From NCBI GenBank assembly GCA_037447655.1, contig JBBHKE010003363.1, forward strand, positions 44,595 to 108,594: 64,000 nt of DNA. Reading direction: 5' to 3'. The position numbers and the translations under genes were made by a program. The stretch comes from Zygnema cylindricum (lineage: Eukaryota > Streptophyta > Zygnematophyceae > Zygnematales > Zygnemataceae). The stretch's first letter is position 1. The number at the start of each line of letters is the position of its first letter. Of the stretch, positions 45,028-54,659 are shown piece after piece. The notes below the pieces were generated by a model, which was not told the origin of the DNA, made no database searches, and was given only the letters and a program-made list of their open reading frames with translations.

Positions 45028-45360
45028 TTGACACAGTTTGATCAGATTCGAGTCTTTAGTGGAAGGAAACCATTGAGAATTATGATGGATTCAAGTGCTA
45101 TATATAATTTTATTTCACATAAGTTTGCAGAGGAAAATAAAATTCCTACAGTCATAAGGGAAAAATATTTCCATGTTCAGGTGGCAAATGGTAATAAATC
45201 CACATTAGATTTACAAACTGATATAATAGAAGTAAATATCGAAGGTCATAAAATGAAAGTGGTCTATGAAATAATGAATTTGGGTAGTGAGGAGCTAATA
45301 TTGGGAAAACCCTTGTTAACATAACATAATCCTCAAATTAATTGGGAAACTAACACCTTC
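45028..45360 (+). pseudogene. gypsy aspartic protease
   Basis: MMDSSAIYNFISHKFAEE aligns with the retropepsin active site (I/M)DSGATHNFIS. The catalytic Asp is kept but the Gly is Ser and the Thr is Ile. LGSEELILGKPLLT then HNPQINW matches the C-terminal ILGxxxLxxxNPxIDW block. It cleaves the polyprotein in active elements. A stop separates the two blocks. Confidence 0.85.
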
Positions 45361-45666
45361 TAAATGAAGTTTGAGAACGGTTGGAAGGTTTTGCAAGCAT
45401 TACATTCGAAGAAATTGCATAGGAATCATATAAATAACATAACCAAATTTGGAGTGGAAGGTTTAATTTCTGCTAAACAATTTTAAAAAAAAATAAAAGA
45501 TTAAAACAAATCATGTTTTCTTTTTATTAGTAAATGAGGCAATTACTGATGAAAGGGGGGAGAAAACACTAACATTGATGTTATTCTTAAATCAGGGACG
45601 ACCAAAAATCTTCAAAAACAAAAATCTGATTTTGTAATGACATAAATACATTAGATGCTATTGTAT

Positions 45667-45985
45667 AAGATTTTTTTTTTGAATTTCAAGATGTTTTCCC
45701 AAATGATTTACCCTCAGCAAGGCCATCTTCCCGAGATGTGGAATATGTTATTAACGCAAAACCTGGTTATAATCCTCCTGTCACAAAAATTTAGAAGCTC
45801 AGTTACTTTGAGCAAGAGGATTTAAAGAAAATAGATCAAGAAGCTTCTAGAGAAATGACATATTCAGCCCACCAAATCACCGTACGGAGCACCAGTTCTC
45901 TTCCTCAAAAAGAAAGACAAGACGTTGAGAATGTGTGCCGACTATCGTAGTCTGAACAAGATTACACTTAAGGACAAGAAATTTA
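45667..45985 (+). pseudogene. gypsy reverse transcriptase, N-terminal remnant only
   Basis: Frames contain FQDVFPNDLPSARP, the linker-to-RT start (F.DVFP.DLP...P), then [32 protein letters not shown], the first RT blocks. The next recognisable codons, near 45985, already belong to the RNase H approach (AALLTDLL then F.W....AFE.LK). The roughly 450-bp palm with the YxDD site is therefore missing, by deletion near 45980. Confidence 0.88.
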
Positions 45986-46460
45986 TCAAAAACTTCAAGA
46001 TAATTGCCGCACTTTTGACGGATTTACTTCGGGAGAAGAATATGTTTGTGTGGGGACCAGATCAAGAGAGAGCTTTCGAGAAACTAAAACGGAAGTTGAC
46101 CTCTGCCCCTACACTGGTGTATCCTGATTTTGTTGGGGAATTTGTAGTTTTGATCTCTACTGATAGAACTCATAAAGGTCTAGGTGCAATTATAAGTCAA
46201 AAAGTCGGCAAATGTTTTCATCTTATTTCTTTTGAGTCCATGGAATTCAATGATGTTGAATATAACTATCCAGCACATGAAAAATAATTACTTGTATATG
46301 TTCATGCATTGGCGTTGTTATTTGTATAATAAAGAATTTTCACTTCACTGTGATAATAAGGCACTCTCTTATCTACAAAGATTAAGTGATGCACAGATTG
46401 TGACTGGCAGACAGGTTTGGTGGATGCAAAAATTGGCATATTTCAAATTTAATGTCAAAT
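45985..46460 (+). pseudogene. gypsy RNase H
   Basis: [30 protein letters not shown] precedes [15 protein letters not shown] (usually DASDxGIGAVLSQ, so the first Asp pair is altered). NYPAHEK follows, then LHCDNKALSYL with a catalytic Asp. Stop codons lie after AHEK. It would degrade the RNA template strand. Confidence 0.85.
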
Positions 46461-47611
46461 ATATTCTTAGAAAGACAAATGTAGGAGCGGATCCTTTAAG
46501 TAGATATTTTGAAATAAGTCTAATTGTTCGAGATGAATTGTTTTTAGATACTATTAGAAATGGTTATGATAAAGGTCAATATTTTGCTCTGATTTGCAAG
46601 AATATTTCGAGAGCGAATTGTGACCCATTGAATGAGAGGCATATCAACAACTTTAGAATAGAAGATGGTTTACTCTATTTGCAAACAGGGGATAGATTAT
46701 GCATTCTTGAAATAGGAGACTTAACAAAACAACCTTTACATGAAGGCCACAATCATTTAGGACATATAGGTCAAGATAAAACTCTTAGTCAGTTGCAGAG
46801 TAGATTGTTTTGGCCCAGGATGGCAAAAGAGGTGTCGAAACATGTGGAAAGTTGTGTCACTTGCCAACAGTGTAAACATAGTAACCAGAAACCTAGAGTT
46901 TTATTAAAACCTATATGTATCCCGAAAGACCGTGGGAATCTGTCAGTATAGATTTTATTGTCAAGTTGCCAGCTACATGTGGAACAAATGACAGTATCAT
47001 AGTCGTAGTCAAGTTTAGTAAAATGGCAATCTTTATCCCTTGCAAAACTACTCATTCAGTTGTAGATATTGCAAAGTTATATTTTGACAACGTCGTCAGA
47101 CATCATGGAGTTCCCCAATCTATAGTCAGTGAAAGGGATTCTAAATTTACATCTGCATTTTGGAAAGAATTGCAGCAAAATTAAGGCATTGAATTCAAAT
47201 GAGTACCTCTTATCATCCTTAGAGAGACAACAAAAAGAAAGATAAATCGTACACTGGAGGAAATGCTTAGGACTGTTTACAGTGGAATTCATAACAGATG
47301 GGAATCCAAACTGCCATTAATGGAATTTGTATACAATTCATGTAAACATGCTAGTACAAGATTCTCACCATTTGAAGTTTCATACGGATACCAACTCAGA
47401 GAAGCATTAGACTTAGTGATAGGGGTCACTAAAAAGGATAGAGGTTCTAGAACAGAGCTTTAGGAGTACATTGAGACAGTTTGGAAAGAGCTTTAGGAGT
47501 ACATTGAAACAGTTTGGAAAACAGTCAATGAAGTATTATTTGAAGCGTAAAGAAGGCAAAAATGAAATGCTAACCGAAAACAGGGTGATTAGGTGGTAGG
47601 CACAAGTGACA
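46461..47611 (+). pseudogene. gypsy integrase, N-terminal and core
   Basis: The HHCC zinc-binding domain is at about 46735-46880 (HNHLGHIG...CVTCQQCK, all ligands kept). The core includes SIDFIVKLP (first Asp), VSERDSKFTSAFWKEL (second Asp) and NRTLEEMLR (47255). Just upstream of the last block two stops and a frameshift interrupt the segment that should hold the catalytic Glu. A 33-bp in-frame tandem duplication lies at 47454-47519. The SINE-like element interrupts the frame at 47612. Confidence 0.88.
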
Positions 47612-48644
47612 GTAGAAATTAAAGGTTATTTTAGTATTTTCTAGGTTTTTTAAAATGCTGAAAAGAAGCAGAGTCAGTCTGCCTCTAACTCCTCTCTCCA
47701 GCTCCCACACTTGTCATAGTCATTGAAAGTTGGAGAGGGAGATAGAGCCATGGCCGCCTATGCTATCCCGACGGGGATAGATATTAGGTTAGTAGATTTT
47801 ACCAAACTATATTTAACGGGCCCAAGATTTGAACCGGGTACCTATCGTCCGTCAAAGTAGCTAGTAGCCGATAGCCTTAGCCAACTAGTCTAAACCAGAG
47901 ATATATGATATAGCGTATGATAGTTATTTAAATGTTTACACGTCGGCTATCTTCATTCAAGGGGATATTTAGACATAGATACAGTTTGTAATGTATAGCG
48001 TACGGCACATTCGAATCGGATACCGCGCATTTTGTTTCAAAGGCGAAACAAATATTGCGCAAGTATTTATGACGGCCACGATTGTAATCCGGCTTGATCG
48101 AACGGCCACGAAGCATGCCGAGATCGCGCTATAGGTTTTTGGCGGTTTGCGGTCGACGTCACATCAATCGCCACGTGGCACAATCACATTGGATTACGGC
48201 ATCTCCAAGGATTCCAGGAACGAATCCAAAAATGACATGTGTCGACTTTTGGCCATGTCGTATAATGGCCGTACATAAAGTACAACGGTACGTGTACCTT
48301 TCTGTACGATACACTATTATGATTGGTGTCGTAGTTCAGTAGATAGAGTTTTAGAGAGAGATAAGACTTAGAAAAATTTGATAGAATGGACCTTCTCTCC
48401 TAGAGAGCTGCTTTACAAAAAGGTCAACTTTGACCCTTCATAACTTACTGCTCAGGGGAGCAAATTCAGAGATTCTTTTTGCTATCGACTCAAGGAAGTC
48501 TTGCCTTTACATTGATAAAGGTGGTCAGAGTTTTTGTCTGCCAAGGTGGCAGTTATTCTTGCTGAAACACAAAGGGGTCAGGGTTATCCTAGAGGCTTCG
48601 TGTGAGCAGCCTACTCTGAGGTCCTATGGAGGTCACAGAGTTGC
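47612..48644 (-). mobile_element. SINE-like composite element, copy 3, complete with target duplication
   Basis: Flanked by AGTGACA at 47605-47611 and 48645-48651. Ignoring the insert and one AGTGACA joins the gypsy integrase frame across the site with no shift, so the borders are exact. Minus-strand order is the S module (48640-48360), linker, body with hairpin (48330-47930), tRNA-like module (47896-47820), GGCGGCCATGGC palindrome (47746-47757), pyrimidine tail, and about 120 bp ending in an A/T-rich stretch. It has no terminal inverted repeats or LTRs and no protein. A 7-bp duplication and an internal pol III-type promoter fit LINE-mobilised retroposition. It is larger than most plant SINEs, and the tRNA module lies near the 3' end. 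Confidence 0.78.
47820..47896 (-). other. tRNA-like pol III promoter module
   Basis: On the minus strand, CTAGTTGGCTAAGGC (47888-47874) resembles box A and GGTTCAAATCT (47835-47825) matches box B. It is positionally equivalent to 3391-3458 and 4229-4298. Arms do not close into a tRNA. Confidence 0.6.
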
Positions 48645-49075
48645 AGTGACAAGGTTAGGCTTTCAACAACTCTTTACAAGTGCAAGATCAGGGGACAATC
48701 GGATCCTACAGTGAAATTTGCTACTAAGTACATTGGACCATTTATTGTAAACAAGAAAATATCGTTAGCTGCTGCCAAATTGGACTTTCCATCTTCAACA
48801 AAAATTCATCCACTAATACACATCAGTTAGTTGAAACCAACAAATTTTTGACGAACTGAAAGAAAATCGGAATTGGATCCCTCAATAATTATAGAACCTA
48901 AGGTTCATAAATGTGTAATAAATTGGATTGGTCAACAGTTCAAAGTCCGCAATACTATATTCTGCCTAGTGCATTATCTAAAAAAGTCACTAGATGAGTT
49001 GACTTTAAAGGATAAAATTTTTGAGTTTTTACAAAGATATTGGAGACATAATAATATAGAAGTCCCAACTTGAGA
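48645..49075 (+). pseudogene. gypsy integrase C-terminus and possible chromodomain
   Basis: After the insert, the frame gives the integrase C-terminal barrel, including KFATKYIGPFIV and LDFPSSTKIHPLIHIS (usual FxxRYIGPFxV and LPxxxxIHPVFHVS). 48873-49073 continues with a 66-aa frame (IEPKVHKCVINWIGQQF...YWRHNN) whose position and ending (Leu-Lys-Lys...Tyr-Trp) suggest a degraded chromodomain. Its aromatic cage is not clear, so that part is tentative. Confidence 0.78.
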
Positions 49076-49110
49076 ATGAAATGTGTTTTAACTGAAGTTT
49101 GTTAAAATTA

Positions 49111-49122
49111 AAGAGGGGGTGA
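49111..49122 (+). other. Polypurine tract of gypsy element
   Basis: AAGAGGGGGTGA directly precedes the 3' LTR start TGTAACAC. Confidence 0.85.
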
Positions 49123-50167
49123 TGTAACACTAATATTGGATCGAACTAGGTTGTAAATAGGTATTTAAAAATTAGAAATATAAAGTTATGAATTTGGTAG
49201 ACGTCAGCGAAAAAATCGTGAGATTTGGAGTTCTAATTCAAAAGATATAGCGATAGGTATATTTAGGTGACAGCGCGGGGTCAAACTAACAAGTGAGTAT
49301 CATTGAAACGGGTTAAGGGTCAAATTAGTACCAAAATTTTGCGTGTACGTTTTATAAAGTGCTAATGAAACATTAAGTCGTTTGGTGCGAACGATGGTTC
49401 GTTTCGTAAAATTTTTATTGCTAAACGTCACTTTCATTTAATGGAATATCGTAGGAAGTTTCGCGTGTTAAATTTACGACGCACGTTCGTTCGAAGTCGC
49501 GTTTCGTTTGGCCCGCACTTTTGCACGTAAATGTTTTGTAGTGAAATGTAGCGTTTGATTGGTTGGTAAATGCTACGTAGTTAGTAAGAGATTTTGCACG
49601 TTTTTGTATTAGTCAGTCTAAGTCTTTGTTGATCAATGATTGGCCCAAGTAAAACCTGTTGAACGGAGCATTGAATCTGGCCTTGCGAGTCCAAAGGGAT
49701 GATGGATAAATAGTGAAGTCTAAGAAAAGAGTAAACATCTTTTCCTTTGGGAAAGTTTGTAGAAATTCTGACTGGATAAATAGTGAAGTCTAAGAAAAGA
49801 GTAAACATCTTTTCCTTTGGGAAAGTTTGTGGAATTTCTGACTGATTTTGGTCTTGAGCGATTAAAACCTAATTGGAGCATTGGCATTTTGGCACTGAAA
49901 TCTCTTAAAAACTAAATAGTGTTTTAATAATTAAGAGATACAATTATTAAGAGTGGAGGGTAGTGGAAAACACTTTAAAAAGAAAGGTTGAGCCACGAGG
50001 GCAAAAGACCAAGCTAATGTTATGTGGATAGAAGCTTCTTCAAATTTAAAGTTTATCTTTATGTGAGTGCTTTCCAATGTGGATGTGTATTTTTCCAATG
50101 TGTGGAATGTGTGGTTGAAATTGGTTAAAGTAATGGGATTTTCTGAGAGGTAGGAGATCCTATTACA
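49123..50167 (+). repeat. gypsy 3' LTR with 70-bp internal duplication
   Basis: 1,045 bp. Equivalent to 41775-42748 except for a tandem duplication of 70 bp (49704-49773 and 49774-49843, GGATAAATAGTGAAGTCTAA repeated). This accounts for its greater length. Confidence 0.92.
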
Positions 50168-50172
50168 ACCGT

Positions 50173-50340
50173 GAAATCCAGAATTTGGCATGTCTTACGC
50201 TAGATAAAATTGGCCAGGGAAATCCGAGATTTGGCATATCCCACACTGGGGAAAATTGAGTTGGCCAAGACTGAACCTTAGACCTTTCACTTAAGTTGTG
50301 TACGCACTAATCGTGCCACCAGCTAGCTCGATGTAGAGCC
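50173..50340. repeat. Imperfect tandem repeat and possible minus-strand tRNA-like relic
   Basis: Two imperfect units (TGAAATCCAGAATTTGGCAT... and AAATCCGAGATTTGGCATAT...) of about 50 bp. On the minus strand, 50335-50270 has AGCTAGCTGGTGGCACGATTA (box A-like) and, after a spacer, GGTTCAGTC (weak box B). It may be another decayed tRNA-derived repeat. Confidence 0.35.
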
Positions 50341-50760
50341 TGCGGGTCTGTACCCATTTATTTTGGGCGGCTTCAGTATGGTATTACCATATTCTACCCC
50401 GTATTGAACTACATCCATGTGCCTGTCCAACATTGCCATACTTCTAGTCCGAACATTATACAGCAAAACATAGATGTTGGCGGTTGAGGTAGGAAAGATA
50501 GGAATTTTGATGTCACCATTGATATATTCGTAAATAATATTAAGGGTAATAAGGTGTTGAATCTGGAAAATTTTCCCCAAGTGAAAAATTCGTAAATCGA
50601 GTCCTCGTGTGCGTCTAGAGATCTTATATCTAGTGGCTTAAACAACAAAGCTTTGCCGTTTACAATTGTAGTTATGCCATGCGATGTGACATTGACGGAA
50701 TGATCTCGTGGCCGTCCAATTGTGAATTTCGCGGATGGCCAAGATATTGGTCATTACATG
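50323..50760 (-). CDS. Possible exon or decayed coding sequence, unknown
   Basis: Two overlapping minus-strand frames. One (50648-50409, extendable upstream to about 50700) reads NGKALLFKPLDIRSLDAHEDSIYEFFTWGK-like sequence and then FLSFLPQP. The other (50580-50323) reads YINGDIKIPIFPTSTANIYV, VVQYGVEYGNTILKPPKING. Their amino-acid usage looks more protein-like than the surroundings, as if one coding sequence were split by a frameshift near 50560. I recognise no family, and nothing in the window resembles it. Confidence 0.25.
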
Positions 50761-51840
50761 TTCAAATCCTAAATAATTTTCCTTCTAGTTTAGAGTATTT
50801 TTTCGGTCCGCCTAACGTTACTACAAAATGGTAAAATGTTAGCGTTTTGGACAAGGAATCTTGATAAACATTTTATTGACTCCAACAACGATGTAGTATA
50901 GAATTTTTGCCACTCCCCGACTAAACATGATAGGTAGCAAGCAATGTCTATAACTAACAAAAAATAACCACTTTAGGCCACGGATTCGTTAAGTGGTGCT
51001 AGTAATCGTACGGACAAGTTTACTAGCACTTATATTGTGCAAAAAACTCTAGGTACTGCCACTAAACAATCTTTCGCCTACATGCATCATTATTATTAGT
51101 ATCACCTTTCGCCTACATGCTTCATTATTATTAGTATCACGTCGTCTTATGTCCAGACGTTAAATATCGTCAAAGATACTTCAAGTGCAAAATTTGAATG
51201 AAATATTTGTAAGGGCAGACAAAAATTATGATTATTAAAAGTGCATATGCAATTGTCAAATTTGTGTGTGCGTATTATATCATTATACAAACTTTGTTGT
51301 AATGTTTTAGAACCCAAAATCCCTTCTATGAAGGTCAATGGATTGTAAAGGGAGCATTAAACAATACCCTTTGGCAAAGGTTTTCTCGTGGCTTTTGGTG
51401 GATTCGCATCCATAGTGTTCAAAGGCACTATGGCCTATACGACGTGTGAGGTTGTCATCCCTCGTCCATTGTGGAGCATACCTTACATTTCCTAGTGGAC
51501 TAGTACACGTCCAGTGTGTGGCTAGTTCCCTCCTTGGGGACACTAGCTACAAACTGGATGGATTGAGCGATTGCTTCTCTCATACAAAAATAAAAAAATC
51601 GGACAGTCAATGCTTACACACATAGCCTTGGAGAATCTTAGCAGATCTCTAATAAACATATTGTTTTAAAAAAAGACAAAAAATGGTGTGAAACTGTACG
51701 AAAACATATAGCATCTAGGAAACAATCTCATTTATTTACTAATCGAGGTCCACCCTTAACCAACAACGAAAAATCTTTCCTTTCGAGTGGCGCCAAGAAC
51801 TGGACGCGTGGCATGTGACGCACTTACGAACTAGGAAATA
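50761..51840. other. No gene recognised; 35-bp tandem duplication
   Basis: AT-rich. 51071-51105 and 51106-51140 are a one-mismatch duplication (CTTTCGCCTACATGC...AGTATCAC). 51300-51560 is less AT-rich and has frames on both strands, without motifs. Near 51790, GTGGCGCCAAGAACTGG and CGTGGCA resemble the body of the SINE-like family. Confidence 0.45.
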
Positions 51841-52355
51841 TCTCGCTCCTCTTTGCGTCTCTCCATCTTCTTATCCCTTTTTAATTCTCTTTTTCTCTCT
51901 CTTTAACTCTTTTTGAAAAGGGAAAGAGAGACCAAAATCTTTCACTCTTCTCTCCCTCTCCTTATCACCTTCTCTCTCCCTCTATCTTCTTCACACTCTT
52001 CTTGGGAAAATGAGTGAGAGAAGTGAGAGGGAGACAAAAAAGTAAAAGTAATAGGAATTAGTGATGGAAACAGAGGAGAGGAAGGGGAAAATTGAGAGAG
52101 AGAGAGTGAGTAGGGGGATGTGAGGGGGAGCAAAAACTTGGAGAGGGAGAATGAAATTGAAAAGGAAAGGGAGAAGGAGAGGTAAGTGGTGAGGGATTTA
52201 GAGACGAAGAAGGAGAAAGAGGGGACAACTGAGGTAGAGAGATGGAAAGGGTGAAGTGGAGGAAATTGAGAGGGTGAGGGAATAAGAGGGGAAAACTGAG
52301 GGAGGGACAAAAAGTTAGAGGAACAAGAGGGAGGGGAATACAGATAGGGCAAGGG
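51841..52355. repeat. Pyrimidine tract followed by purine tract (foldback)
   Basis: 51841-52004 is almost all C/T on the plus strand (with one purine patch at 51915-51933). 52010-52350 is almost all G/A. The strand switch is at about CTTCTTGGGAAAATGAG (52000). The two halves can pair roughly as a hairpin. The Ser/Leu/Pro-rich frames across it are artefacts. Confidence 0.8.
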
Positions 52356-52476
52356 ATGGAGGGATGGATGAATTGTCCACTTTGGGCTCCATGCGTGTGT
52401 ACCGCCCTACAAGCTGGTGTGCCAGTGCGCCGCTAATCAATGTGTAATTTCCGTATTAAGTGCTTGAGTACACATT

Positions 52477-52548
52477 GGCTCGATAGCTCAATTGATAGAG
52501 CTAGTATACAGCTAACAACGGGTCGTATGTTTGATCCCTAGCCTGGCC
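52477..52548 (+). other. tRNA-like sequence
   Basis: GGCTCGATAGCTCAATTGATAGAGC has a perfect D arm (GCTC...GAGC) and box A (TAGCTCAATTGATAG). A weak box B, TGTTTGATCCC, follows at about 52527-52539. The anticodon and T arms do not pair properly. I regard it as a tRNA-derived repeat head rather than a gene. Confidence 0.5.
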
Positions 52549-52648
52549 ATTGTCTTAAGTTACAACTTTGGCGCCCATGTGATAGATTGAATATCGTCAT
52601 TGTCTTAAGTTACAACTTTGGCGCCCATGTGATAGGTTGAATATCGTC
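52549..52648. repeat. 50-bp tandem duplication
   Basis: ATTGTCTTAAGTTACAACTT...GAATATCGTC at 52549-52598 is repeated at 52599-52648 with one difference, immediately after the tRNA-like sequence. Confidence 0.9.
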
Positions 52649-53929
52649 GATTCACTGTAAAGGAAATAGGGGAACAACAAAAAAAAGGACGGAGAGAGTG
52701 AGGAAATGGATAAAGGATTGGATTTTTTTTTTTTCTGTCGAATATTTAATAGCAAGTTTTTCATATGATATGATTGTCAGCATTATTACTAATCGTTTTT
52801 GAAACGTAAGTGGTTGAAATGATGTCACAAAAATTGTTTGCTTTTCTACAAATTTGAAGGGCCATAACTTCGTCAATACTTGACATTTTGCGGCGGGTCA
52901 GTAGTTTTGGTCTATAAGTGCCTGCAAAAAGTCAAATTTTCCACAATATCTCCCGGCGTCAGTTAAATGTCTTTGTAATCCGTCATTTTGGGACCAAATG
53001 TCGCTTTTTCAAAAATTCACCATGCCCATTTTGCAAGCCCGATCGGTTATCTTTTTTTTGGTTGAGTGTACAAAACACTAAATTTTGGAATATGGTGGGT
53101 TTTGGTTTTATTGAAGACTTAATCTACACAAATGTTTTAAAAAACGCTAACTACTGTTTCAGTATTTTTGTTTTTCAGAACTTTGCAGCTCCATTACTCT
53201 TATAGTACTAAAAATTGGTTGTCTTTTATGCGCCTGCTTATAATTTTTGTCTTTATTCATTCTTATTATTTATTTTTCTCTAATTTTGTTTAATTTTAAT
53301 TTTTTGTGCACTTGAACAATAGGACGCGCTGAGTTTATGTGAAAAAATCGGTTAGTGGAATACTTTTTGGCATATATCATAATCGGTTAGAATGCGTAAT
53401 TTAGACAAGAAGTAACCTTGAAGGGCTCGATCTTAAATAGTTCAGTAAACAAGTAATAGGATAGTTCAATCTTTCAAGTTGTAAAAACGATTAATAGGTG
53501 CATGACATGCACGTCAATTTGCCACTTTAATTTCGTGTGTGCGAAATTTACATTTTTTGTGAATTTAGAAGAATCTTCGACCAACACCTAGATACATTGA
53601 AAATTTCCCGTGACTGCATTTTGAAAAATTTTGTGGGTTTTTGGTCTATTTAGTATATTCCCAATTCTAATGTTAAAAAGCTGAAAGCCCTTTGTAGGAG
53701 GTTTATTACAAGGACTAAACAATCTCTGATAGCTCTTTCAAGTTATTTATTAGTCTAATTGCATATGATAAAAATAATGCGTTTACTGTCAGTAATCAAA
53801 GTAATGGTCGTTGATTGTTTGTACGATACATTTACAAGAAACGGAAAAATGTGAAATAATGTTAAAAATAACCGCTGTTACTAGCTTCCTATCCCATTAC
53901 TTTGCTCTGATTTTCCAGTAAAACTGTTA
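52649..53929. other. No gene recognised
   Basis: AT-rich, with a 95-aa plus frame (52918-53205) that has no motif and no counterpart in the window. Nothing else seen. Confidence 0.45.
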
Positions 53930-54648
53930 TTAGTTGTTGCTCTGCGACAACAAAGACACTACCAGAAGCTGCAGAGTCACCCATTTAATTCAGCAAAAGG
54001 CAACCCAAAAAGTACCACAAAAATGGCCAACTTTGGCCAGCTTATACTTAGTACTACAAAAGCCACTTAGGCTTACAACACAGCTCACTTAGAGCTTACA
54101 CTTAACACAGTATACTGACAGAGTTTCAAGCACAAACTCTGATCACTCACAAAGTGACATGCACACAAAGATAGACTTAAATGTCACTTTACTTAGTGAA
54201 CTTGTACAAGTTAATTTTCCAAATGTCTAAGTCCTACTTTATACCACTACGCCTATCTAATTTCCTAACTACCAATAAGATCACTGGTGGCGCACTATCG
54301 TACTGTCGGTTCCACTATCTGGTATAATTAATCTAGAGTACAATCTCGTGCACTTACGTTAAAAACTGTACATTACTATTTTAAGCACTACTACGCACTA
54401 CGACAAAGTATACTTGGTGGTAAGTTTACCACCGACTTTTTCTACACCAATAAGGTATTTGTTTGCCGACAAGTCTGTAAAATTCGCGTTGACTTTCAAC
54501 CGTAACTTAGTGTTTGATTTAGTGTGCATGAAATTCATGTTCGCGTGGAATTCTGGTTACGTCGGTAAAAAAAATTCGTCGCTAGTCATCGTTACTGCAG
54601 CGACGAGATTGTCTTCATCGCTAAGAGTCCATAGTTTCAAAAACAATA
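53930..54648 (-). repeat. 3' LTR of minus-strand Ty1/copia
   Basis: Similar to the LTR at 6741-7250 (TCAGCAAAAGGCAAC, GTGAACTTGTACAAGTTA, GGTATAATTAATC). It ends at the polypurine tract 54649-54660 (CTCCCCCTAAAC on plus). Left boundary approximate. Confidence 0.7.
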
Positions 54649-54659
54649 CTCCCCCTAAA

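Larger units (their letters stand above)
41775..50167 (+). mobile_element. Complete-length Ty3/gypsy retrotransposon, RT core deleted
   Basis: Two LTRs (41775-42748 and 49123-50167) both begin TGTAA and end CTATTACA. The primer site for initiator tRNA-Met is at 42751-42768 and the polypurine tract at 49111-49122. Flanks are ACAGT (41770-41774) and ACCGT (50168-50172), a 5-bp target duplication with one mismatch. Gag, protease, partial RT, RNase H and integrase occur in gypsy order (integrase after RNase H). It is split by a 1,033-bp SINE-like insertion at 47612-48644. It cannot be autonomous because the RT catalytic core is absent and every frame is broken. Confidence 0.93.

Noticed and set aside
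48873-49073. Firm chromodomain call for the gypsy
   Set aside because: Position fits, but the aromatic-cage residues are not readable, so it is mentioned only as possible.
50173-50300. Copia zinc knuckle (CGIC...) on the minus strand
   Set aside because: Only two of four ligands are present, and it lies on the wrong side of the Gag fragment at 41.4-41.77 kb to belong to that element.
52477-52548. Functional tRNA gene
   Set aside because: Only the D arm pairs. The T arm and acceptor stem fail, so it is not called as a tRNA.
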